The notes under the pieces: model-generated
Database searches by the model: none
What the model saw: the letters and a program-made list of their open reading frames with translations, nothing else
Told to the model about the DNA's origin: nothing
Shown here: positions 7,318-12,969 of the stretch, piece after piece
How the letters are laid out: every line of letters begins with the position of its first letter
How positions within the stretch are numbered: the stretch's first letter is position 1
Program-made: the position numbers and the translations under genes
From: JAICTV01 sp035634055
GTDB taxonomy: Bacteria > Planctomycetota > Phycisphaerae > Tepidisphaerales > Tepidisphaeraceae
DNA length: 12,969 nt
Reading direction: 5' to 3'
Assembly (NCBI GenBank): GCA_035634055.1
Contig: DASQDR010000088.1
Location: forward strand, 1-12,969

Positions 7318-10032
7318 TCAGATGCCCGCTGCGCCGCCACGCCCGCGGCGACCGGCCTTCAGGAGCGCCGCCGCCAGCGCCGCCAGCGGCGCGAGCGACG
7401 CCGGCTCCGGGATCGCAACGGCGCCCGCGACCGCCGCCGACCCGCCGGGCCGCGCGAGCTGCCCGGCGAAGTTGAAGTCGATGGCGAAGTAGTCGTCGCC
7501 ATTGACGCGACCGTTGTAATCAAAGTCGCCGTTGAACCAGCCGGGGGTGGCGGTGGCGACGTGGGAATCGATGCGGAAGTAGTCGTCGCCGTCGATGCGC
7601 CCGTCGAGGTCCGCGTCGCCCGCATAGGTGTAGGCAACGAGCACGTCGCCCGCGGCGACCGCGCGCCCGTTCCACGTGCCACCGGCGGCGCCGACCTGCT
7701 GCGCGGTGGCGACCCCGAGTCGCATGATGACGCCGGGCGACGGCTGCGGCTGCGACGTGCCGATTCCTTTGCCGCTCCAGGCGGCGTTGGCGAGCCCGCT
7801 GCGGACCAGCGCCGTGATGCCGGTGTAGCCGCTGCCGTCCCACGCGCCGGGCGAGCCGTTGCGGACGATGGCGTCGTTATCGCGCAGGTCCAGCGCGCCG
7901 GTGCCGCTGATGGCCAAACTCTCGGTGACAATCGCGCGGCCGCCTTGCGAAGCAACCGTCGCGACGCCGCCGGTGTTGATCGTCAGCGATGCCACGTGCT
8001 GGGTTGCGGCGAAGGTGGCAATCGCGCCGGCGTTCACCGTCAAGCCGAGTGTCGCACCGCCCGCGCCGGCCGTCCCGGCATCGGTCGAGAACGTCGTGGC
8101 GCCGCCGGAAAGAACGAGTTGCGCGCCCGCCGCGTGACTCTGCGCGCCGCTGACGGTCATCGCGCCCGGTCCGGTCCTGGTGAGCGTGACGCCGGCGGCA
8201 ACGGAGAACGGCCCCGTCGCCAGCGGCTCGTTCGACGGGAGGAAGAGGTAGCCGGTGACGGGGAAGCTGGCGGCGGAGAAGACCCGCGCGGTCGAGGTCA
8301 GCACGAGGTCCGACCGCGCCGCCGCGCCCGGCAAGTTCTGGTCGCTGGTGGCAAACGTGTGGGTGGCGGTGAAGTTGCCGGCGGCGGACGTGCTGAGCTG
8401 CGCGTTGAACGAAGCGCCGCTGCCGGCGGCGAGGTTGGAGAAGGGCGCGGCGGTGGTGGTCAAACGCGCGGTGTCGCCGACGCTGGTGACGAAATCCACG
8501 TCGAGGGCGGCGGAATAACCGGCCGTGCCCACGCGGTTGCGCACCTGGAACGCGATCGCCCGCGCGGCCGAGTTGACCGGGACGTAGCCAAAGTCGGCGG
8601 TGGCGGCGGTCTGGTCGGCAGCCTGCCCCGGGGCGTCGGTGAAGCTCGGGCGGGCGCTGTCGAGGACCGTGTAGCTCACCGCCTGCTGCGCGTTGTTGCC
8701 AACCACCTGCTCGTTGCTGCTGGTGGCGGTGATCTGGCCGGCGCGCGGGCCGACCGTGGCGGTATCTAGCGCGATGGCGTGGGAGGCGGGCGAGCCGACG
8801 CGGAGGTTCGAGCCTGAGGCTCCACCCGTCGCCGCGCCGCTGCCGGTCAGCGCGTAGTCCAAGGCGTCGGCGCCGTTGGCGAACGCCACCGGCGCCACGT
8901 TGGCGACGGTGGCGCCGACCGTGACCGAGCCGTCCCGGATCACCTGCGCCGGCGCGGGCGCCACGGTCAGTTGAAGCTTTGCCGGAAGCTGGTAATCCGC
9001 CACCACCGGCAGGTGGTCCATCGTCGCCGCCAGCGCGTCGAGCACGCTCTTCGGCTGCGCGGTGTTGCCGGCGGAGTTGACCGGGCCGTTGAACGCGTGG
9101 GTGCCGTTGTTCCCGAAGGCCTGGTACGAGCCGGCGATGTAGGCGATGCCGTTGCCGTCGTTGAGCTGGCGGGAGACGAGCTGGAAGTCGAACCGGTCGT
9201 CCATCCCGCCGCCGGCGCCGCTGAAGTTGGTCCCCAGCGCGGTGGCGGTGGCGGCGTCGAAGGGGCTCTGGGTGTGGGCGCGGCGGTAGCTCGAATTATC
9301 GTGCCAGGCCCCTGTGCGATTGATCGGATCAACCGCCTGCGCGCTGCCGCTGGCGGTCAGCGTGGCGTACATCTGCTCGGAGGCGTCGTAGACGTTGAAG
9401 TCGCCGAGGTAAATGATGTTCTTCTCGCTCCCCAGCGATTCGGCATCGGCGCGCGTCGCCTGCGCTTCCACCTGCCGCCTTGCCTCGTCGCCGAGGTTTG
9501 CCTTGTAGTGCGAGTTGTAGAGGTAGACGTCGGCGTCGGCGCCGTAGCCGACCGGGCGAAGCTGGTAACGCAGCCCCTGGCGCGGCTGCCCGCTGCTGCT
9601 CACGGTGCCCACCGTTGCCTGGCCTATCAGCGTGACGGCGTTGGCGTTGTAAACCAGCCCCTGCGTCCCGCCGATCGTGCCGGACGTCGCGCCGTTCAGC
9701 GTGGCGTACTGATAGTTCGCGCCGGGGTAGAGGGCGTTGAGCGTCGCGGCGTAGCCGGCGCTGGTGGTGGCGGCGGAATAAACCTCCTGGAGCGCCAGCA
9801 CGTCGATCGGCTTGGCGATGCCGGTATCGGTGGCGCTGAACGGATCCTTGCTGACGCTGGAACCGATCGCCGAGAGGATGGTGCTCATCCACGGGTTGCG
9901 CGGCGAGGCGTCGGCAGCGGTGGAGTTGCTGCCGTTCAGCGAGACGATCCGGAGCTGCGCGTGCGCAGCGGTGCAGGCGGCCGACAGCGCCGCCGCCATC
10001 ACCAGCACGAGCACCAGCAGCCGCGCCCTCAC
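7318..10032 (-). CDS. Secreted EEP-fold nuclease/phosphatase-like protein with dockerin-like repeats and PEP-CTERM anchor
   Basis: 904 residues. A signal peptide (MRAR, then a hydrophobic core, cleaved near AHA-Q at 25/26) is followed by an endonuclease/exonuclease/phosphatase domain (about 27-350) with its metal and catalytic motifs in order: LALQEV with Glu83, YNSHYK with His175, LGDFN with Asp211/Asn213, MDDRFDF with Asp279, and MDHLPV with Asp339-His340. All key positions are present, so it is likely an active metal-dependent phosphodiesterase or nuclease. Residues 355-600 form a repetitive Ala/Thr/Ser-rich beta region, and 610-720 resembles autotransporter-associated beta strands. Two dockerin-like Ca-binding loops follow (805-817 and 835-847), then PEP-CTERM: PEP at 875, a hydrophobic helix and RRGRGG. 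It starts at GTG 10032; the inner ATG at residue 12 would destroy the signal peptide. First gene of the minus-strand group. Confidence 0.93.
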   Translation of the reverse strand: MRARLLVLVLVMAAALSAACTAAHAQLRIVSLNGSNSTAADASPRNPWMSTILSAIGSSVSKDPFSATDTGIAKPIDVLALQEVYSAATTSAGYAATLNALYPGANYQYATLNGATSGTIGGTQGLVYNANAVTLIGQATVGTVSSSGQPRQGLRYQLRPVGYGADADVYLYNSHYKANLGDEARRQVEAQATRADAESLGSEKNIIYLGDFNVYDASEQMYATLTASGSAQAVDPINRTGAWHDNSSYRRAHTQSPFDAATATALGTNFSGAGGGMDDRFDFQLVSRQLNDGNGIAYIAGSYQAFGNNGTHAFNGPVNSAGNTAQPKSVLDALAATMDHLPVVADYQLPAKLQLTVAPAPAQVIRDGSVTVGATVANVAPVAFANGADALDYALTGSGAATGGASGSNLRVGSPASHAIALDTATVGPRAGQITATSSNEQVVGNNAQQAVSYTVLDSARPSFTDAPGQAADQTAATADFGYVPVNSAARAIAFQVRNRVGTAGYSAALDVDFVTSVGDTARLTTTAAPFSNLAAGSGASFNAQLSTSAAGNFTATHTFATSDQNLPGAAARSDLVLTSTARVFSAASFPVTGYLFLPSNEPLATGPFSVAAGVTLTRTGPGAMTVSGAQSHAAGAQLVLSGGATTFSTDAGTAGAGGATLGLTVNAGAIATFAATQHVASLTINTGGVATVASQGGRAIVTESLAISGTGALDLRDNDAIVRNGSPGAWDGSGYTGITALVRSGLANAAWSGKGIGTSQPQPSPGVIMRLGVATAQQVGAAGGTWNGRAVAAGDVLVAYTYAGDADLDGRIDGDDYFRIDSHVATATPGWFNGDFDYNGRVNGDDYFAIDFNFAGQLARPGGSAAVAGAVAIPEPASLAPLAALAAALLKAGRRGRGGAAGI

Positions 10033-10107
10033 GACCGCACTCTACCAAGCCGGGCCGCCGGCGTCTCCATTTGCTTGCGTTCAACCGCTCGGCTCCCCCG
10101 GGGCGGC

Positions 10108-10140
10108 CTCGCCCTCGGCCTCGCCCTTGCCCTCGCCCGC
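10108..10140. repeat. Short imperfect CTCGCC repeats
   Basis: About five imperfect copies of a CTCGCC-type hexamer in a row (CTCGCCCTCGGCCTCGCC and onward). It lies 75 to 110 bases upstream of the nuclease-like gene, in its leader region. Likely slippage-prone low-complexity DNA. Confidence 0.6.
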
Positions 10141-10161
10141 AGCGTAGCGAGCCGGCGGCCG

Positions 10162-10183
10162 GCTGAGGGAATCGCGCCTCAGC
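10162..10183. repeat. Intergenic inverted repeat
   Basis: GCTGAGG and CCTCAGC, seven perfect pairs around an eight-base loop (GAATCGCG). No T-run on either strand, so it is not a standard terminator; it could be an operator or mRNA leader element. Its position is about 130 bases before the nuclease-like start on the minus strand. Confidence 0.5.
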
Positions 10184-10251
10184 GGATTTCGGTTGCAATT
10201 CCACCATCAGCCCGGCACAGTGCCCGGCGGCTACGGCGGGGGAGGGCACAA

Positions 10252-10458
10252 ATCGAGGCTGAAGTTCGACAAGTCCTGTTCGAGTCCCTGACGCCCGACG
10301 GCCGCAAGGTTGTTCTGGCGATTCTGGTGGATGGGCGCTGCGCGGTCTGGCGCGCCGGCGACCTCATCCATTGCGGTCCAGCCGACGCGCACGGGATGAC
10401 CGTATCGGTCTCCATCTTCCTCACCGCCGCCGGCGCCGAGCCGCGCGGCTCACGCTGA
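10252..10458 (+). CDS. Doubtful small reading frame
   Basis: About 68 codons ending at TGA 10456-10458. The translation looks protein-like (VLFESLTPDGRKVVLAILVD, then GRCAVWRAGDLIHCG and a hydrophobic TVSVSIFL), and third positions are mostly G or C. The problem is the start: there is no in-frame ATG, GTG or TTG close upstream. A strong GGAGG (10241-10245) is followed six bases later by an in-frame ATC, which would be a very rare start. It could instead be the 3' remnant of a lost gene, or chance. No family is recognised. Confidence 0.3.
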   Translation: MEAEVRQVLFESLTPDGRKVVLAILVDGRCAVWRAGDLIHCGPADAHGMTVSVSIFLTAAGAEPRGSR

Positions 10459-10543
10459 GATCTCACGTTCCCAAGCGATCTCCGCCAACATAAGCTGTGT
10501 CGCCCCTCGCTGTGTGAGCTACCTTGCTGTCCAAGGCCAAACC

Positions 10544-10924
10544 ATGCCGTACGCACGTTGCCGCGCACTGATCATCGAGGATGACGCCGACGCATCGGCC
10601 GCCTTTCAGAACATGCTGGCGCTGCTCGGCCACTCCGCCGTGGCGGTGACCACCGCCGCCGCGGGGCTGGCGCTGCTGCGCGCCAACACCTACGACGCGG
10701 TCATCCTCGACCTGGTGCTGCCCGACGACAGCGGCGTGACGGTACTGCAGGAAATTCGCCAGCGCCGCCTGCCGGTCAAGGTCGCCGTGGTGACGGCGCT
10801 CTACCGCGGCGAGCAGCTCCCCGCCCTGACCGACCTCAAGCCCGAAGCGATCTTCCGAAAGCCCGTCGACGCCGTCGCCCTGGCCGGCTGGGTCGCCGCC
10901 TGCGCGGGCGAGCGAACCACCTAA
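10544..10924 (+). CDS. Single-domain response regulator (receiver only)
   Basis: 126-residue receiver domain of two-component signalling. Acidic pocket Glu12-Asp13 in LIIEDDAD, phospho-acceptor Asp56 in ILDLVLPDDSG, switch Thr84 in AVVTAL, and conserved Lys106 in FRKPVD are all present, so it should be phosphorylated by a kinase. There is no output domain, so it would act as a phosphate relay or by protein contact, like CheY or Spo0F. A GTG at 10514 is in frame, but ATG 10544 has AAGG seven bases before it and begins right at the first strand of the domain. No kinase gene is adjacent on this side. The poly-HAMP protein at the left edge or the kinase at the right edge are possible partners, unproven. 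Confidence 0.9.
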   Translation: MPYARCRALIIEDDADASAAFQNMLALLGHSAVAVTTAAAGLALLRANTYDAVILDLVLPDDSGVTVLQEIRQRRLPVKVAVVTALYRGEQLPALTDLKPEAIFRKPVDAVALAGWVAACAGERTT

Positions 10925-11044
10925 ATCACCGCGGTGGGGAGGCGCTTGCGGAGGTATGGCACACTCGCCAAACGCAAGGCCGCGTCAGCAAGGTTCACGC
11001 TCTCTTCGAGTTCCGCCTGCTGCTTCTGCGGTTAAAGGGTTGAA

Positions 11045-11066
11045 TGGGCGCGGTAGGATTCGAACC
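11045..11066 (-). other. 3' end of a tRNA gene without its body; candidate attachment site
   Basis: On the minus strand this reads GGTTCGAATCC, then a seven-base acceptor strand CGCGCCC and a discriminator A. This is the standard T-loop to 3' end of a tRNA; CCA is not encoded. No matching 5' acceptor strand (GGGCGCG) or anticodon arm lies upstream on that strand. The base of the 5' T-stem does not pair properly either: with GAGGG facing CCTAC, one pair is A-A and one is G-T. Tyrosine recombinases commonly integrate at tRNA 3' ends and leave such copies, and remnants of one begin within about 150 bases. The orientation implies the element extends to the right, with the intact tRNA at its far end. 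Confidence 0.72.
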
Positions 11067-11145
11067 CTCGAAGGAGAAGCGCGGCTGGAATGCGAAGTGT
11101 CGATGAGCGCAGGTTACAGCCAGTTGCTTTTAATGCTTTTGGTGT

Positions 11146-11167
11146 GCGGGGCGCAAAGCGGGGCGCA
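11146..11167 (+). repeat. Two direct copies of GCGGGGCGCA
   Basis: Perfect 10-base direct repeat with two bases between copies (12-base period), between the tRNA end and the recombinase remnant. Recombinases of this family use short direct repeats as arm-type binding sites, so this is a possible arm site; chance in G-rich DNA is also possible. Confidence 0.4.
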
Positions 11168-11181
11168 GTTGCCGCCGCCGG

Positions 11182-11873
11182 AAACCTGACGATCAAGAAC
11201 CCGCTCACGGACATGGAACTGCCGGGTCAGTACGAGAACCCGGAGTACGAGCGCCAGCCGCTGACGGTGAAGCAGTTCCAGAAGCTGATGAAGTACCACG
11301 ACACATTCGTGCGGGTACAAAAGCCAGAAGGCGGTTTGGACCGCTTACGACCGAAAGCTCATCTACCGGACGGCGCTCAGCACCGGTTACCGCGAAGCTG
11401 AGATGATGAAGCTCCGTCGCTGGAACCTGTACCTCGATGAGAAGCCGGCGGTCATCTGCCTGAAGCCCCGCGACACGAAGACGAAGACGCGAGGCGAGGT
11501 GCCGATCTCGCGCGACCTCGCGGCGGCGCTGAAGAAGTACGTGGCCGATCTCGAACCGGATGACGGCGTGTTCCCCTTCCCGGAAACGAGCGGGTCCATC
11601 GTGGACATGCTCCGCAAAGCCCTCGACGGTGCCGGCATCCCGTGGAAGTTGCCGAGCGGCGAGGTCGTGGACTTCCACACGTTCCGCTCGACGTTCATCA
11701 CGTGGGCACTGGACGTTTAAGGCCTGACTCCGAAGCGCGTGCAGGTGCTGGCGCGGCTGAAAACGTTGGCGATGGTCCAGAACTACAGCCGCAACCTGCG
11801 CATCGAGGACTTCGGGTGGTTGAACTCGGGGCCGAAACTCGTCGTGGCGAAGTCGGGGAAGAAGGTCGGCTAG
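11182..11873 (+). pseudogene. Decayed tyrosine recombinase/integrase
   Basis: Remnant of a phage-type integrase that would have inserted an element at a tRNA end. The linker to the catalytic domain is visible (NPLTDMELP, then ERQPLTVKQFQKLMKY). The frame is then lost near 11300-11320: the downstream part reads one base later. It continues YDRKLIYRTALSTGYREAE with catalytic Arg (11391-11393), the beta-hairpin Lys region TKTKTRGEVPIS, and the HTFR box (His 11676-11678, Arg 11685-11687). A TAA at 11718-11720 interrupts it, after which LTPKRVQVLARL and the Tyr of QNYSR (11784-11786) follow in the same frame to TAG 11871-11873. The LARH-type His is replaced (LARL). The N-terminal core-binding domain is absent. 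Two independent breaks make sequencing error unlikely as the only cause. Confidence 0.85.
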
Positions 11874-12047
11874 AAGACCCGTTTGACAGACGACTCTGAA
11901 CTACCGTGCCCTGAACGCGCATCGCTCGATCTCAACGGAAAAGACGCACTCCGCGAGCGTTCATGCCAAAGTGCCACGGCCTGTGCCTCTACCGGTGCCT
12001 GAGGGCACATTCACCTAACGGTCCCTGCTTTGCCAATGTCACCGCAC

Positions 12048-12053
12048 GGAGGT
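12048..12053 (+). promoter_or_regulatory. Ribosome binding site that selects a TTG start
   Basis: GGAGGT. It overlaps the in-frame GTG at 12052, which therefore cannot be the start, and sits four bases before TTG 12058, the likely start of the receiver gene. Confidence 0.6.
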
Positions 12054-12057
12054 GCAG

Positions 12058-12537
12058 TTGACGCGGACGGTACTGGTAGTAGACGACAACATCGACGCGC
12101 GTGTCATTGCCTCCCGCATTCTTCGACACCTCGGCGAAGAGGCTGTCTGCGTCGCCGGTGGCGCTGAGGCGATAGAGTTCCTCCGGCACGAGCGGCCCAA
12201 GCTCGTCCTGCTCGACCTCGACATGCCCGACATGGACGGGTGCGCGGTCGTCGGTTGGATTCGCAGCGAGCCGGATTTCGAGAACCTTCCGGTGGTCATG
12301 TTCAGCGCAGCGACTGAGAAGGAGTTGCTGGCGGCGCTCGATTGCGGTGCCGACGATTACCTGCGGAAAGGCTCGTGCAGCGTGGACGACATCCGTTCCA
12401 GCGTGCGTCAGTGGGAAGAGCCGGATCAACCGCAACAACGACCAGTCGGAATAACCCGATCCGACGATCAATTCCGATTACCAGAGATTCCGGAAAAAGA
12501 GGAACTCCATTCCCTTAGCTTCTTTACGATTGGGTGA
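12058..12537 (+). CDS. Response regulator receiver protein in the element
   Basis: 159 residues with a complete receiver domain: Asp9-Asp10 in LVVDDN, phospho-acceptor Asp53 in LLDLDMPDMDG, Ser83 in VMFSAA, and Lys104 in YLRKG. After about residue 120 a 40-residue polar tail (Gln/Glu/Asp-rich) follows with no recognisable output domain. It starts at TTG with a ribosome binding site just before it. It overlaps the following kinase gene by one base (TGATG), so the two are translationally coupled and probably form a phosphorelay pair. Codon choice toward the end is visibly less G/C-biased than in the genes to the left, consistent with arrival on an element. This could also be the N-terminal relay part of a larger phosphorelay whose other members lie to the right. 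Confidence 0.88.
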   Translation: MTRTVLVVDDNIDARVIASRILRHLGEEAVCVAGGAEAIEFLRHERPKLVLLDLDMPDMDGCAVVGWIRSEPDFENLPVVMFSAATEKELLAALDCGADDYLRKGSCSVDDIRSSVRQWEEPDQPQQRPVGITRSDDQFRLPEIPEKEELHSLSFFTIG

Positions 12538-12969
12538 TGCCTGTCCTACCTACCCTGCCCTTGCCACCGGATAGCCTGCCCGAACTCGACTGCCTCCGCG
12601 CGGAGAACGTGGTGCTGCGGGCGGACCTGCGGCACGCCCGCGAACTGGAAGCCACCAATTTCGAATCGCAGGGCCGGGAGTTGGCAACTGCGCGGACGGG
12701 CCGAGCGGAAGCCGAGCGGCTCGGGCACATCAAGGACGACTTCCTCGCCAACCTCTCCCACGAGATTAGAACCCCGCTCAACGCCATCCTCGGTTGGTCC
12801 CAACTGCTGAAGCCCGGTGAGTCCAGTGACGCGGACATGCTTGAGGGGCTGGCGGTCATCACGCGAAACGCCCGCGTCCAAGCTCAACTCATCGACGACC
12901 TGCTCGACATGAGCCGCGTCGTTTCCGGGCAGATGCGGCTGGACGTGCAGCGGGTTGACCTCCCGGCGG
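12537..12969 (+). CDS. Sensor histidine kinase, N-terminal part (runs off right edge)
   Basis: 144 residues visible. A Pro/Leu-rich start is followed by a coiled coil (about residues 17-66, rich in Glu, Arg and Leu) and then the HisKA dimerisation domain, with the H-box FLANLSHEIRTPLNAILGWS placing the phospho-accepting His at residue 75. The second helix of the domain ends in QLIDDLLDMSRVVSGQM, the usual form for hybrid kinases. There is no signal peptide, membrane segment or PAS/GAF sensor in front, so input probably comes through the coiled coil or from the receiver protein encoded just upstream. ATG 12537 overlaps the previous stop by one base. The ATPase domain and any receiver lie outside the window. 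Confidence 0.92.
   Translation, partial: MPVLPTLPLPPDSLPELDCLRAENVVLRADLRHARELEATNFESQGRELATARTGRAEAERLGHIKDDFLANLSHEIRTPLNAILGWSQLLKPGESSDADMLEGLAVITRNARVQAQLIDDLLDMSRVVSGQMRLDVQRVDLPA

Larger units (their letters stand above)
10033..10543. other. Intergenic stretch between the nuclease-like gene and the orphan receiver gene
   Basis: 511 bases with no confident gene. It must hold the promoter of the nuclease-lipoprotein operon (minus) and that of the receiver gene (plus). Apart from the repeat, hairpin and doubtful small reading frame listed separately, I see nothing specific, and no convincing -35/-10 pair. Confidence 0.5.

Noticed and set aside
7249..8769. Long plus-strand open frame, 506 codons
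   Set aside because: Antisense to the nuclease-like gene and start of the lipoprotein gene. The translation is Arg/Gly/Ala-rich with no domain, while the minus strand has a signal peptide, catalytic motifs and a sorting tail.
8971..10250. Plus-strand frame joined to the small frame at 10252-10458
   Set aside because: The first 350 codons lie antisense to the nuclease-like gene and look like shadow translation. Only the end after 10252 is considered, with low confidence.
10927..10936. CACCGCGGTG palindrome after the orphan receiver gene as a terminator
   Set aside because: It has no loop and no T-run and overlaps nothing else; a ten-base palindrome in G/C-rich DNA is easily chance.
11045..11130. 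Complete tRNA gene
   Set aside because: The T-loop and 3' acceptor strand are present, but there is no matching 5' acceptor strand, D-arm or anticodon arm upstream on the minus strand.
10956..11189. Plus-strand frame of 77 codons over the tRNA end
   Set aside because: The GRGRIRT-type translation is the well-known artefact of reading the complement of a tRNA T-arm; it is not a gene.
11205..11678. Minus-strand frame of 157 codons
   Set aside because: Antisense to the decayed recombinase, whose catalytic motifs are on the plus strand.
11883..11911. TTGACA at 11883-11888 as a -35 box for the receiver-kinase pair
   Set aside because: No -10-like hexamer lies 16 to 18 bases downstream, so it is not listed as a promoter.

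Overview
The window is GC-rich (roughly two-thirds G+C by eye) and looks like a chromosomal segment of a planctomycete of the class Phycisphaerae, probably the Tepidisphaerales. That placement is an inference. It rests on a secreted protein that ends in tandem dockerin-like repeats of the GDxDxDGRxDGDDYF type followed by a PEP-CTERM anchor, on a very long poly-HAMP signalling protein, on frequent GTG/TTG starts, and on many small membrane proteins of unknown role.

Layout. (1) 1-1734, minus: N-terminal 578 residues of a poly-HAMP sensor protein with an exact 276-bp tandem repeat, running off the left edge. (2) 1735-2137: non-coding leader region. (3) 2138-3659, plus: an unrecognised 168-residue protein, then a tight three-gene cluster of a winged-helix-like protein and two small DUF5985-like membrane proteins. 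(4) 3713-4357, minus: an SGNH/GDSL hydrolase, facing away from a HAAS-like three-helix membrane protein (4519-5436, plus). (5) 10032 down to 5433, minus: a probable operon of a secreted exo/endonuclease-phosphatase-fold protein with dockerin and PEP-CTERM ends, a beta-propeller-like lipoprotein, and a multi-pass membrane protein. (6) 10033-10543: mostly non-coding, with a hexamer-like repeat, a hairpin and a doubtful small reading frame. (7) 10544-10924, plus: an orphan receiver-domain protein. (8) 11045-12969: left end of what appears to be an old integrated element. It contains the 3' end of a tRNA gene without its body, a decayed tyrosine recombinase, and then a receiver protein translationally coupled to a histidine kinase that runs off the right edge.

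How the parts work together: three separate phosphorelay pieces (poly-HAMP kinase, orphan receiver, receiver-kinase pair) flank a block of cell-envelope genes. The nuclease, lipoprotein and membrane-protein operon is probably an extracellular or surface module. The sequence does not show what any of the sensors detect. The clearest unreported-looking features are the tRNA-end/recombinase scar, the winged-helix plus twin-membrane-protein cluster, and the fused nuclease-dockerin-PEP-CTERM protein. I see no CRISPR array, no rRNA and no complete tRNA.
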